This document shows positions 20,601-33,180 of a stretch of 64,000 nt of DNA, one piece after another (the stretch's first letter is position 1; every line of letters begins with the position of its first letter). The DNA is from Heterobilharzia americana. Lineage: Eukaryota; Platyhelminthes; Trematoda; Strigeidida; Schistosomatidae. The stretch is taken from assembly GCA_944470555.2 (NCBI GenBank), contig OX104127.1:90792708-90856707 (forward strand), in the 5' to 3' direction. The position numbers and the translations under genes are program-made. A model generated the notes under the pieces. It did no database searches. It worked only from the letters and a program-made list of their open reading frames with translations, and was not told the DNA's origin.

Positions 20601-21768
20601 TTCAACAATCTGAATTGAGCGTACAAATTAAATAAGAGAATGGTTTTAGTGTTTTACTATCACAGCTATTATTTCATTCTCATTTATGCGGTGAAATTAT
20701 TTTATTGCTTATTCCACTTATCCGTTCGAAATCCCTGCTTAAATTGTTTGGTTACCGATTATAAAATCTTATCATCCGACACTACACGCCTATCCTTTCC
20801 ATAAATATAATTTCTTGTAAATAAATTTCAACACCCAAATTCTTTTATTTTTTTGCTTCGACTACTCAACCTAAATCTAGTCAATTAATTTTAAATCGAT
20901 TAAGTTTTGTAAGAAATATTCTAACAGCACAATATTAGGCTACAGTGGATTATAAACAAAGGATAAGTAGAATTCAGAAATAAGAATTCATATTAGTCTA
21001 GCCAAACTTTTTGTAATTACTCAACAGACAATGTGGGCGTATTAAAAGCAAATCAAGTCAGAAGCCGAAGAGAAAATGAAGCACATTATGCAAATGACTG
21101 TCTTAGCGGAAGGTGTACAGTATTTGATGACTACTGTACAATATGTCAATAATAAACATTCCTTCCTTTGTATCAGTCTTCTCGTTTCCTACACTTAAAA
21201 TCTTATGGGCGCAAATTCGCGCAATATTTTGCTCTATATTATTTTGCTTAAAGTTATACAACAGGAAATAAATGAAGTGCTATTCACCTTCTACAGTATA
21301 AGTCGTAATTGTCGAATATCCACATTCATTAAGTAATTTTTTGAGCGGAATACAGATGGAAAGATATTTCAGCACATATTTTTATAACTATATATATCTT
21401 TCACCTCAAATCAGTCATGGGTTTTATAGTCGCTGAACTTACTTAAACAATGTCCGTTACCCATTACTGTATCGCATATGAAACTTGAATGAATGTATTC
21501 CTCGTTCTAATTGTCAGATTACCTTCGTTCTTCTCTGTTTACTATAACTACTATAAATATCACTTCATGTTAAAGGTAAACTTGAATTCCAAAAATCCTT
21601 GTACGTTATAGCGTTAGAAAAAATATACAAATACATCTGTATAAGTTATCCAACATAAAATTAAGCTGCAATATGAATTTCGAAATCTCAGTATTAAGCA
21701 ATATTTGAGTCAAAAAACACTTAAATACTGACTTATTCCCCACTTTACTAACAAGGGATATATTCTTC
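20601..21768. other. AT-rich stretch, nothing recognised
   Basis: No credible frame or named repeat. Many short A/T runs. Confidence 0.5.
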
Positions 21769-22300
21769 ATTTTTGAGATGAATGGGGACTTTTAATTTGG
21801 AAGTAGTATTCATCATGGACTGACATCAGTTGGGGAACACTGGATAGATGTTTCGTCCTACCATGCGACTGCTCAGCAGTACGAACCCACGACCCGACCA
21901 GGAATCGAACTCAGGACCTTCAGGTCTCACGGCGAACACGTTAATCATTCAGCCACTGGGTCGGTTTCCAGTGGTTCACAATTTCCAACTTCTGTCAATT
22001 CACGACATGGCGTGACTGTCACCCAGGTCTTCAGTTAGCATCCACTTCACTTCCGACTGGTTGACCCCACAGGTCACGGCTTTTCATTAGAACTTCTTGA
22101 TATCCATCCGTGAATAAGTCACTAATGAGCACTATACAGTAATGCATTTTTGAGATCAATGGGGATTTTTAATTTAGAAGTAGTATTTATCATGGACTGA
22201 CATCAGTTGTCCCATACTAGGACGAAATAGCTGGCCAGTGCTCCAAGATTTTCAATGGTTCCCCAAATGATGTCAGTCCATGATGAATACTACTTCTAAA
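21769..22300 (-). repeat. SINE family S1 with extra 3' piece
   Basis: A minus-strand tRNA-like SINE (21806-22140, box B complement GGAATCGAACTC near 21901) followed by a plus-strand S1 3' tail (22205-22290). A direct repeat of about 65 bp (21769-21833 and 22144-22210, CATTTTTGAGAT to GACATCAGTTG) brackets the first copy. The tail piece keeps GTCCCATACTAGGACGAAA but has lost the first core box of its hammerhead. Confidence 0.7.
21837..21882 (-). ncRNA. Hammerhead ribozyme relic in S1
   Basis: On the minus strand: stem I GTACTG with CAGTGT, core CTGAGCA (canonical CTGANGA with G8 changed to C), stem II GTC/GAC, and GAAA. The 46-nt layout matches the other S1 copies. G8 is essential, so cleavage is not expected. 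Confidence 0.6.
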
Positions 22301-22589
22301 TATATTCTTCAGCTAATTATAAATAAACCAAAGTAAAAAAAACTAGACACTAATAAAAATGAAAATAATGTTTTGGGAGTATACTTCTATTGCCATGAAA
22401 TTAAATACTCAAAACTGAAAGTCTACATCAATGACAATCCAGCAGGTTATGTTGACGACGGCACCTTACTTAAACATTGGGCCACTGAATGTATTTAGTC
22501 GAATTCTTACGTTTCAATTTGTCTTACTCTTTCAGGTGTGTCTTTTAAAGGTATCATGTACTCTAGCACATTTTTAAATGTGTTTTCAA

Positions 22590-22945
22590 GCTGACAAAAA
22601 AACAAACAAAAGATTTACGCCTTTAAAAAATGGACATATAATTACACAAATATACAGCGCAATAATATTCCTAGGATATCTATGTCTGAATGAAATATCA
22701 CTGCTGAAATTACGCTCGACTTTTCTATTCATTTTCTAATTCACACTAGACGCTAATGTAACACCAGCTACCCATTTCATATTGTTATCTTTAGCCCTTG
22801 TTATTATTAACACTATCGGTATGCAATAATTACGTCGTCTAAAAATATTGTGCAGGGAGTTAATCTGTTGAAACATTACATGCTGAAAATTCCATATTGT
22901 ACCAAACAAGTTGTTTGGAAGAAAGCGATTATTACCATTGGTTAA
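22590..22945 (+). repeat. Dispersed repeat family X, plus-strand copy
   Basis: Shares AATGTAACACCAGCTACCCA, ACATGCTGAAAATTCCATA and an ending GCGATTATTACC with the copies at 46440-46798 and 53340-53715. Confidence 0.7.
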
Positions 22946-22949
22946 AACA

Positions 22950-23140
22950 TCATATAGTGCTTTAAAGTAATCGTCGATAGTAGATAGCAGTGTAATCCAG
23001 AAAGTACGTTTCATCTTGTTTAGAGCTCGTCGGCTGCATGTACCTGCTTTCCGGTGAACGATGTTGTTCCCACTAAAACCTGGACCTAAGACCGATCGCT
23101 CCGAAACCCGAGCGTTATCCACTAGGCCACCAAGTCACCA
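22950..23140 (-). repeat. Sm-alpha-like SINE (family S2), minus-strand copy
   Basis: On the minus strand: a tRNA-like head (GGCCTAGTGGATAACG as box A, GGTCCAGGTTT as a degenerate box B), then the hammerhead region GCAGGTACATGCAGCCGACG, GATGAAACG and TCTGGATTACACTGCTATC. The core has CCGACGA instead of CTGACGA. This is the best preserved tRNA-like head among the S2 copies here. Confidence 0.7.
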
Positions 23141-23189
23141 TAACCACTTCTTGTGCTACAGGTGCAGATTTTATATTATTGTCGTTGAC

Positions 23190-23300
23190 TGGACCGGACT
23201 GATCGGTTTTTGCTAGCCACAGTCAATATTGGGGCATCCACATAGTTGCCCATATGCCAATACTGACTGATCAATCCAGTTCAGTCAGAAACGGGATAAT
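23190..23300. repeat. Imperfect hairpin
   Basis: GACTGGACCGGACTGATCGG and GTCAATATTGGGGCAT on the left pair imperfectly with GCCAATACTGACTGATCAAT and CCAGTTCAGTC on the right. It could be a remnant of a small foldback element. Confidence 0.45.
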
Positions 23301-23330
23301 ACAAACAACAACATAAATCACATAATGCTG

Positions 23331-25466
23331 TTGAATCATTTAGATGACGCATGTGGGCTTCATTATTTATGAAGTGATTACTTTATTACTTAGTATTCTA
23401 GTCAGACTTACACAACCAAATAATGAAAGGCACAGAAGATTATCATTCTTAAGTCTTTATACATCAGATCTTCTACAAAAATCTTGTTCATAAATTTTCT
23501 TTAATTTACTTTTTTCCATAGTAGAAAGTGATCAGTTACGTGACAGAAGCATTTAAATATAAGCTTAATGGTTAGAAACCCCTACCAGGACTGTTGCCTG
23601 TGGAATGCTAATATAGTTTGGGGAGCACTCCAAAACACGTGGAGGTACTGAAACTAGCTTAACTTCAATTAATCTTTTATTACCTTTGAAGACGTCTGTC
23701 TACTTTGATGGTTAAAGTCAAAGTGTTATTACAACTAAGACGTGTAAGTTATACAGTGTTAATGAATTCCGAAATTAATGTTTTCCTGGAATTTTCAAAA
23801 CCTACAGTTGGAAATCAATTCAAGAGGGTTGTAAAATATGTTCATCATACCATTTAGTTCTACATTATTAATTATATGTCAAATCAAAGGAAAAATTCAT
23901 GTATTTTGTGTTAGGTGAGAAATTTTAAGTATAAACCTAACACATTTAAACAGCATTTAGACAAAAATGGTAAAGAATTTATTACCGTCAGTACGATAGA
24001 TGTTTTTAGATGTCAATTACGCGAATAACTCTAAAGAAGTAGTAAACCAGATGAAAAACAGATTCACAAATAGCTGCATAGCTAAGACTTAATCAGCAAT
24101 TTATTACTTTGAGAATGCTTACATGGAAAAGTAATCTGTAAACGTATTCATTCATTCTCCTTAATCCTACTTCTTTTGGTTTGACATCAATTAAACTTTA
24201 TCTCTTTACTATATTAGTAATTTACCAGACGTAATCGAGAATCAGGATCATGATATCTCTCAGCATAAATTCTCTTTCAACTCAAAATTCAGTTTCTGTT
24301 ATACGAAGTATGCTACGTTGCTCGGCTATCTTTGATTATTATAACCATAATCCAATATTATTATTTGACTATCTGAGATAGCCATAGTTTAGCAGACTAG
24401 TATTTATACTGGGTGATGATTGAAGGTGAGATGAACCAGAGACCACCGCATACAGATGACTGATTTATAACAATTTGCACCGCTTTCAGTGTATCTTTCT
24501 ATTTAAATGATAAAATTTAAGGGAGACCAGTCAGAGCGAGCAAATCTTATCATTTTCTTCTTAAGAACAAATAAATAGAACAAAGTATCAAGAATCCAAG
24601 TTATCATTAGACAGGGATTTGAGTAATGTACCGAGTAACAACTTGAGTAACTCTGTATTAAAAGAATTTCACTTAACAGAATAAGAATCATGTAGTAACC
24701 AATTCAAAGTTTACTTAAGTAAACTTTGAATTAATAATTTACTTATAATAGATTAATTAATTTCACAATGCATAAATGTTTCATTGATACACGTAATCAT
24801 CCCCTTCTGAAATATGTCCCGCATGAATGACATTTTGTACATCAAAAAATATTAGTATTTATAATCTGATTATATATGTAAAATTACAAGATAATATTTC
24901 TTTATAGAACAATTATAGTGTATAATAATGAATATACTTACATAAACAAAATTCTTAAAGTTTAAAAAGTATGACATTGGCTCCTAAATATTAGTTTTAC
25001 TAGAATATTACATCTAAAACTTTATTTGAAAATACAGTGAAGCATAAGAATATAGATAATACTATGAGATAAATTCTGTACATTCAGAAACCACCCAGAT
25101 GGATTATATTATGTTTTTGAACATGAACTACTTATTGTCAACTAAGACGCCAGAAGTATGAATACTTGTGACTATAGAAACGCTTAAATAAAAACCAAAC
25201 ATCCTACAGATCGAAATCCATTACATAGAAAATCATTAGTAACCTACTGACATGTGTATTTCAACCTCCGCTTTCTTCATTTGAAATGAATGTAAACTTT
25301 CAAATTTATTTATACTTTAATTGGATAATGTTTCCTAGCATTTCTTAATGTTTGCGAAAAGTCCAAGTACTAATTCATTCACAGCATTTTTTGTATTTAT
25401 TTATCTATTCAAACCCTTACTCCTTCATTTGAAATAAACTAATAACTAATTTCAACTTGTTATTCA
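23331..25466. other. AT-rich stretch, nothing coding recognised
   Basis: No credible frame. It holds one perfect 32-bp palindrome (24701-24732). A weak S4-like segment is possible at 24360-24460. Confidence 0.5.
24701..24732. repeat. Perfect 32-bp palindrome
   Basis: Centred on TTACTTAAGTAA; the two 16-base halves are exact reverse complements with no spacer. Confidence 0.9.
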
Positions 25467-25467
25467 T

Positions 25468-25800
25468 CGTAGACTGACATCAGTTGGAGGAACAAAGGAT
25501 ACCTGGGAGCACTGGATAGTTGCTTCGTCCTAGTATGGGACCCTTCAGCAGTGCGCACCCACGACCTCATCCCTCCAGGGATCGAACCCGTGACCTTCAT
25601 GTTCCGTGGTCAGCACGTTACCATTGACCAATTGGGTCAGAATCCAATGGTCCGTATTTTCGCCTTTTGTTAGCTCACGATATAGCGCAACCGCCACCCA
25701 ATGTCATTGTTGAGTAATTGTCCTCACAACCACCAGGCTTTGCCTCCACAGGTCACGACTTCTCATTGGAACTTCGAGAACACCTCTCGAAGCTAGTCAC
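25468..25800 (-). repeat. SINE family S1, minus-strand copy
   Basis: tRNA-like head with box B complement GGGATCGAACCC near 25577 and box A complement near 25620, plus a 3' hammerhead region. It forms an inverted pair with 25815-26035. Confidence 0.8.
25509..25554 (-). ncRNA. Hammerhead ribozyme relic in S1 (nearly complete)
   Basis: On the minus strand: stem I GCACTG with CAGTGC (6 perfect pairs), core CTGAAGG (canonical CTGANGA with A9 changed to G), stem II GTCC with GGAC around CATACTA, GAA, and C as the cleavage-site base before CAGTGC. Stem III is weak in this copy. One core change and the weak stem III argue against activity. Confidence 0.65.
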
Positions 25801-25814
25801 CAGTGAGCACCAGT

Positions 25815-26035
25815 TCATCATGAGCTAACAAAAGGCGGAAATATGGACCATTGGATTCTGACCCAATTGGTCAATGGTAACGTGCTGACCACGGAACATG
25901 AAGGTCACGGGTTCGATCCCTGGAGGGACGAGGTCGTGGGTGCGCACTGATGAAGAGTCCCATACTAGGACGAAGCAGCTGTCCAGTACTCCCAGGTTTT
26001 CTTTGTTCCTCCAACTGATGTCAGTCTACGATGAA
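25815..26035 (+). repeat. SINE family S1, plus-strand copy
   Basis: tRNA-like head: box A in GACCCAATTGGTCAATGG and box B GGGTTCGATCCC near 25909, spaced as in a tRNA gene. It then has the hammerhead region and the tail ACTGATGTCAGTCTACGATG. With the preceding minus-strand copy it makes a large imperfect palindrome. Confidence 0.82.
25944..25989 (+). ncRNA. Hammerhead ribozyme relic in S1
   Basis: Stem I GCACTG with CAGTAC, core ATGAAGA (C3 changed to A), stem II GTCC with GGAC, GAA, stem III GCAG with CTGT (one G-T pair), and C as the cleavage-site base. Apart from C3 the secondary structure is well kept. Confidence 0.65.
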
Positions 26036-27850
26036 CAACAACTTAAAATATTTCCAAATCCCCACAACTCCCCTTTTAATTCTATTAACTAATTGGTTGT
26101 TGATGACTGATTTTGTATCAGCCTCCTTCCATCCAACTAAAAACTGAACTCAAAGCCCAATTACGTAGCTTTCCTTTACTTCATGTCATGAAACTAAAAA
26201 AATTAAAAGGAGGGTGGAATTGTCTACGTTTATCTACGTTACATACTCCCTTGAAACTCAAACGGGAACTACAATACTTCTGGATAAGATATTTCTATGA
26301 CTGTATGTATTTCTTCACTATGATGAAATACCTAGATTCGTTTCAGTTCATTGTTAGAACTACGTTTGATTTTCAATCGGTTTCTTATCCTTGAAACATG
26401 TACACTATCACTATATTTGAGTCCTATGTAAAGCAGTTAATCTACCAAATGACATTTTTGTTTCATACAGCAAACAACAGTTTTGCTGTCGGTTGTTCAT
26501 TCTTTAACAACTTGTACTAAAGTATTTGAACCAAGACAAAGGAAAGGGAACATCATTTAGTGAAGAAATATTGCTTAGTGAAACTGCACAGTTGTATTTG
26601 TAATCAGTGTGAGTAATTTAGAGTTAGCCACTCGATAACAACCTGAGGTTACATCCATTACATGATGCCATACAACGAAACAAATAATAGGTGCTAATGC
26701 AAAAAAGAAAATAAGCAAATAAGCCCGAAATTAAAAAAGATGTTAGAGATTCTATGAAATGAGATGTGGCAAGTACTTGTCTAACTGACAGGCATAAAGA
26801 ACGCGAAGAAATAAACAACAAAGATTCTCAAAGTAATCGCAGAAATCTAATTAACTATGACTAATTTAAAGGGGAGAGGTAAAGGAGGTCAAAACCAAAA
26901 TAGAATTAGAAGTTCTCCGTGTTTCTTCTGAACATATATGTTAGGCTTGAATCAATCAGTCCCAGTGCATTTACTGTGTATAACTTTTAGAAACAAAGGC
27001 CTTTCGAACCATTTCGTTTGTCTTTGTTGACAAGCTTTTAATAAAACTGATGCAGTTCGTGTACCGAAACTAACCAAGTGCTCTTGTACCAAACTTTTAT
27101 TCCCCTTTTATAAACTGAACTGGATCATGTTATGAAAGGGACGTGGAAAGAACACAGCGCAACTGTCTCTAAAATAACAAACGAAACTATCAACAGGCAT
27201 CAGCTTCTTCTTGATGCATCCATGTATCAGATGTAGACTGGAGAAAATCCGAAGCTAAATAGTACAAAACCTGTTTCTGAAAAGTCGAAACCATCATTTC
27301 TAAAACCCGTCTAATTAAGTATCCACAAAAATGAGCCTCCTTCGAAACTAGAATTTCGTCTTCTGTAATGTGTTAACTCCTACAGGCCCAAGTATTTTTA
27401 GTACTTGTCGAACCATTCCAAGTTCATTATCAGTTAAGTGTTCGTACAGTTCTAGCTAATGCTTCAGATATTGGATGAATAAGGTTCGTCTCTCTGTCTA
27501 GTGGCATCCAACTCAAAAATGAATGCATTGTTTACCCTATCTCGATTGTCTGCAGATCGATCTTTGGACGTTTTTGACTGATTCTGTGCTCAGCTAAACG
27601 TCCGGAATTTGAAACTAGTAGTTCACCCTAGAAATCAGCAGAAAGACCTGTGGCAATGGGACATCCAATATGGCTTTCAAATATGGTCTTCAGATCAATT
27701 TTCTCATTACAGACTGACTGGTCACTGGGACATAACAAACCTCATATTGTCTATTCATGAGTGCTGGTTGAATTCTATCGATCATCATATTGTGTGATCA
27801 CCAAACTACGAGACTAACCATTGTAAATCACTGAGACAGATGTTAGTTAG
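26036..27850. other. No recognised gene
   Basis: Mostly AT-rich. The 93-codon frame at 26113-26394 and the 62-codon frame at 27609-27797 have no recognisable motif and no supporting context. Confidence 0.5.
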
Positions 27851-27854
27851 ACAG

Positions 27855-28030
27855 ACATAATCGATAGGAAGCCTTGAACCTAGGTTTTGGGCTTATTAAT
27901 ACTCATTATCACGGTGTATCTGCATCATAGACGAAACTAATGTCCCATATGAGACTCGAACCTTCGTTACCCACTACTGCACTCAAAGACGTCACCAATG
28001 AGGCATTCAGACAGTATTAACCTCGTGATA
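27855..28030 (-). repeat. tRNA-like SINE family S4, minus-strand copy
   Basis: On the minus strand: a box-A-like region, a clear box B (AAGGTTCGAGTCTC), and an end with AAACCTAGGTTCAAGGCTTC. The end is shared with 15530-15720. Confidence 0.6.
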
Positions 28031-29880
28031 AATGCCTCATTTAGATAACTCCCATCTTAACAGAACTCTCCAGTCGTAGAAGAATGCTTCCAAAGTCTAG
28101 CATAAATCAGTTCGCCTTTAAACAGCCAAGACATCACTCAGTTATTACTTCATCACCCTGACTATAAAAATCACCAGTAAATTGAAATTCAAAGTTAGTA
28201 GTGCAGTCAAAAAACAGCTCCATTGAAAGTGTTTCCAAATACCAATATCAAAACCGGTGGTTGCGATTACGTCATACAGATAGCATTTGCCTTTTATTTT
28301 CAGTACGTTAGAAGATCACTCACCTTCTAAAGTCACTGACATCTTTGACCAAATGAACAAAATCGAATGAAACGAACACACTGTTTCACATAAGGTAGTT
28401 TCTAATGACTTGAAAGAACTCAATGAGTCAGTTAGAAATAATCAGGTGAGATGGATCATTCATGCCCGAAATCGAATATCCTGGAAAATTCCGCCTGCAC
28501 AAATTCGGGAGACCATATAACCAAGGCATTATGAAACTAAACGGCTACTCACTTTCATACAGTTCAGGGCTTCTGACTGATTTCTTTAGTGTGTTTTTTA
28601 ATATCGGGATACATTTCTGTTCGCCTAGTTCACTGTCATCTTTTTAATTAACTTACTTTGCGTGTTTGTATTTTCTGCTGGAACTGATGACAGGTCTGTA
28701 ACAGTTAATAAGGACTACATAAATCGATATTAATAACACCTTTACTGCTCGAAATGAAAACTAATAGTTGATCATTTTTCTATGATAGAAACAGTCAAAC
28801 ATATAGTTTAGTATTATTGTACCGATGATAGGAGTTTATAATTGTGAATGTGACTTTGTGAAACACTTTTAAGTATTACAAATTATCCCAGTAGTTGTCC
28901 TAAAACATATACTCAAGAGGAGAATGGCACGAATATTCAAATCTAGTTTTGTTGAGAGCTATAACCGTGTAAACAAATGTTTGGTTCTTAAGATGTGAAT
29001 CGAACAGAAGGCAGTTTGGTATATTTTTGTTCAAGAAAAATCTTTTCGCTATAATTGTGTAAAGTATTTTCTGTAAGCCCATGCAATAAAATCAACGACA
29101 GACATCGCAAAAAACATTCTGAATCAAATCTCTGTTTACGTAACAAATATTGACCTCAATTTCAACCTAGAGTTTTTTTATCTTAAAGAGTTGTGAGAAA
29201 ATGTTTTTCATGATAATTTTTGTAAAACAAAAAACAGGTTGATACTGTAAATTATTGGAAATCAGCAAAACACGCACAAACGAAAACGGGATAAGCTGAG
29301 TTCATAAATGGTTAATCAAGAATTTTACAGTTCTAGGAGTGTTTGAGTCCGTAAAACGAATTGTTAATAGTGGGTGGAAAAATACTGACTATTACATTGT
29401 CTTGCTTTGATTGCAGAATAAGTAGAAATTTGATTTATTTTCTGTAAACGATCTTATTTTGGTGAAAACATTAACAAGAAAATGAATTATGCACTCTGTA
29501 ACTCCTATTTACTACTTTTTACAAATCTGAAGACAAACATCACGTTAGTTATTAAATGTTAACCGGCAATCATTGGGAAGATCTGTACCAAGGTTTTTTT
29601 CTGATTGGAACTCACCAGCTAGTTGTACCTGCGCCGGTTGTCTGTTCAACATGCAAATTATACGAAGTAACGAATCTGTAGATAAGTATTTATAAATGAT
29701 CAAAAATTAAATAGGTTTAAAGCTTATGCAAACTTCTAAAAAAGTAACGAAAAATAAACCTATCTATTTTGATGATAATATACTGCAACCTCTTCATCTG
29801 AATCTGTACATTTATTTACGACTCACCAACTCAGAATTACAGCCACCTCCTTACATTGAAACATCAGTGGACACAAAAGT
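28031..29880. other. No recognised gene; weak coding remnant near 28345-28520
   Basis: One frame reads SHKVVSNDLKELNESVRNN and then VRWIIHARNRISWKIPPA, with a stop on each side. It looks coding-like but I cannot name it. The rest is AT-rich. Confidence 0.4.
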
Positions 29881-31260
29881 GCTGAGTAAGAAAAATGATT
29901 AACTGAATGAAGTGTAAAAGTAATTTATTCACATATCATAGTGTCAGGGTTTTAAAATCCTTCCTCAGTCTCCTGGGTCCACAAAGTAGCTGACCATAAC
30001 GGGAGATTTCAGTCAGGCGTATATATACCAAAATGGTGTACACAAAAGACCATGTTCTCCTACTAACAGTAATGGCCTGAAAGTACCATGTATCTGCCGT
30101 TACCATCGAAGCAGGGATGGCAGAGACACCCCACCTGGTTTATCCCTCATAAAACTGGCCATATTTCACACTAATCGCTCTGCTAGCACAAATATCTCTT
30201 CCACTGCGGTTAAATCGCTGCACCCAAGCATTCCAACCCTCACTTCATACGTGGTTAGAAGACAATTTGCCAAGTTTAGTAACCTAGTAATGACTGTTTT
30301 CCAGGACCTTTAACTTGAACAGAAAGGATGATACAAGCTTCTTCACTATGCGTACTCAATGACAACTCCTGGCAGTTACCAAAGTGTTTCACTGATCTCA
30401 CTTGAGGAAAACAGTGGATGTACACCCTACAGCCTTCATCATATTTTGTATACACAGCAAGATCAAAAATATCCCGTCGGCCACAATTTAAGAAACTCCG
30501 TGAGCATGCAACCAGGTTGATTACCCGTCGTTATATATATAAACACTAATAGTCATTCAGTCAGTTCACAGTCTGATCTATCCAAGTGGAATGCAATAAT
30601 ATTCCATCTTGGGTAGGAAGACTTGCAACAGCTCTTAGTCACAAGCAAACCACACAACTGATCATGTTAGTGATCCTCTCTCTTATATAAGAAAGTTTCT
30701 TCAGGCCTTTAGAACAACATACACGAAATACCTGTATATAATATATGCAGCAACAGGGACACTCTACAACAAGGTCCCAACTCCACCATCAGTGGGAAAA
30801 CATATCGTGTACTTTGATTTACTGTTATGGACTTTTGACGGAGATATGTATGCCTTTACAAGAGGCACACTAGAGTCAACATCACATCGACGGCCGATCA
30901 CACAACACAAGGGGATACTTCAATGATCCCTGAATGTATTTCACTACACTTATTGTAATGTGACAGAATCCTATTTCAGCAAAATAAATGCGAAAATTGG
31001 TCTATTCTCGATGTCTGTGTCATCCACACAAAGACATAGGAGGTTATTCTCGTGCATGGTGTGACTTTGAAATCCAGATCTGTTTGCTCAAAGTGGTCCA
31101 GTTATATTCAACAAACTCAGTCAGATCTAGGCACTGATATATATATAACAGTTTCAAAAGACAACCTACGTTTTGGACAGTGAAATTTCACAGACATATA
31201 TTCATAGTCATCTGAAACTAGTTTAAATCCTTGCTTGAAAACTAACCTGAAACCAACAGA
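29881..31260. other. Unassigned complex sequence, less AT-rich
   Basis: About 1.4 kb with visibly more C than its surroundings and no open frame above 60 codons. It has no tail, inverted ends or tRNA-like boxes that I can identify. It could be a decayed LTR element or other repeat; I cannot decide. Confidence 0.35.
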
Positions 31261-32095
31261 TATCACAGAACTGAGCACCCAGGTCATTTTAGGTAGTTAG
31301 TCATCAATATTACGATGAGAAATAGCACACACTTCAGCATTTCAACACCTAGACATGACATGAGTGTGCTGGAAAGTTCATTTTCATGATTTATAAGAAA
31401 AGTGATTAAACTTGTAACTGATAAGCTGATACTTATTAGAGCCTATGAATCGAAAAAATCTAGAGAGGTTTGTTTTGTACTTTGAGGTATAACAGCCCAC
31501 TAGATGAATGAATCGGTAACCATCGACCAGCTCACTAATTTCTATACTATGTTTGATGGAGCAACAGAAACTGCTTATTCAGAAAACCACCTACAAATGG
31601 TTAAGATAATAAACCTGCTAAAAAGATATCAGTTTGCGGATGATCTGTTATTTTGCATCTCCCTTTGAACTATGATAGCCTTCTGTATTTTTGTTCGATA
31701 TTATGCATTACTTTCTCCTGACTCTTCGTCAATCTATTGTGATTGTTTTTGACGTTGCAACATAAACTACTTATTATATACATTCTTACATGTGACTCTC
31801 GGTACACTTGTTTCCAAAGGCGGAAAAAGTGAAGCCTTCTATTTCAGTGTTTGTTATTCCATTCATCGCAAGGTATACAGATAATACCACATTAAGTATC
31901 TATGTGGTTTAAACACCAACCTGTAGTTATAACGATAAGCCTACTTTTATCTCGATCCCGAAGCCTTTTTATAGCAACTATTCACTTGCAATAATAAAAA
32001 TTCTTACCAACATTGATAATTTAACTAAGAAATTTGTGAAATAACCAAAATTAGCTATTGTTTCATTGAAACAATCAAACCCCTTTATGAATTTA
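31261..32095. other. AT-rich stretch, nothing recognised
   Basis: No frame or named repeat. It leads into the 5' end of PLE4. Confidence 0.5.
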
Positions 32096-32299
32096 CATGA
32101 CCTACTTAGAAGATGAAGTTTATTTGAACAATGTAATGTATTTGTGCAATACATTTCGAACAATCTGATTACATATTTACTTGTCAAATCAATTTATATT
32201 GAACCGAATAGTGGTAGGACAAATAGAACAGTTTAGATAATAGGAGATTAAATTAAGAAAGGTGAGTACAACGTGACCGCTAATTTAGTAAAACCGTTA

Positions 32300-33150
32300 A
32301 ATATGAATACTGTCAACAAAAAGAAATTTACTGCCTTGACATTTATGGGATCTGAATTTCCAAATTAATATGGACTAGCTAAGATTCATAAAACTAATAA
32401 TCCTTCAAGCACTATATTGTCAATGTGGTGTTCCCTACACAAAGCTGGCAAAATGGTTGGAGAAAATGTTGAATCTAGTTCGAAAGCAATTCTGTAACTT
32501 TTCGTTGAAAGATAATTTTCAACTTTTGACTGTCTTGTTAACATGAATATCAAAAAACAAGATTATGTACTCTTTTCATGTACATTCTTAATTCACTGAA
32601 GTGCTATTCCTCAAGACTATTTACATCCATTGTGACTAGATATATTCCGGAAACCTCCCATTTCTTATCACTACAGCTTTTCTGGAGGAACTATTATAAC
32701 AATCATCTGCCATTCACAGATGTACTCCTAAATCGACGAGAAGATGGTTCAGTAAGACAGTCAGTCTACAGACAGCCTACAGTTTTTGTCTGGTCACACA
32801 CAAGCGAGTTCTAATCAAATGCCTGTCTAATAAAATTAATAGTAACTGTACATCAGATGCGATGGGTAAAGCCATCAAATTACTCACCGAAAGAAACACT
32901 TATGGAAAACGGATATTCGTTTAAGTTTATCGGGAGTTGTAGAAGTCAGGTAGCACCAAAGCCAACTCTATACACCACCAATAAGAAAAACGTTCATATC
33001 ACTCTATCATACAAAGGGGGATTGAATAATATAATTTTGAGAAATAGGCTAGCACGCATCATCAGAAAAAAAATTATAGAGTTAATCATATCATTGTGGA
33101 AAAACCACATACTTTCTTCACCACAAACCTAGACACAACATCATTGTTTT
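32300..33150 (+). pseudogene. PLE4 reverse transcriptase remains
   Basis: 32371 onward reads YGLAKIHKTNNPSS (with one frame correction), the PLE 'lYGLpKiHK...P.RPI.S' motif, and then LAKWLEKMLNLVRKQF near 32450. Motifs A to C are missing or unreadable. Frame 32578-32814 then gives NHLPFTDVLLNRREDGSVRQ and SVYRQPT, a diagnostic PLE segment after the YxDD box. It continues with MENGYSFKFIGSC (32900) and APKPTLYTTNKKN. An internal deletion between about 32540 and 32680 removed the catalytic core. Confidence 0.8.
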
Positions 33151-33175
33151 CTCATATCCCATTGTGTTTACCAAT

Positions 33176-33180
<5 letters not shown>

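Noticed and set aside
22736..23122. 128-codon minus-strand frame
   Set aside because: It runs across an S2 SINE and a family X repeat; no motif, and the frame is not kept in other copies.
25860..25925. A functional tRNA gene
   Set aside because: Boxes A and B are present, but the cloverleaf cannot be completed and the sequence continues into a SINE body with a ribozyme relic.
29881..31260. LTR retrotransposon
   Set aside because: No paired LTRs, primer-binding site, protease, integrase or RT motifs were found. It is left as unassigned.
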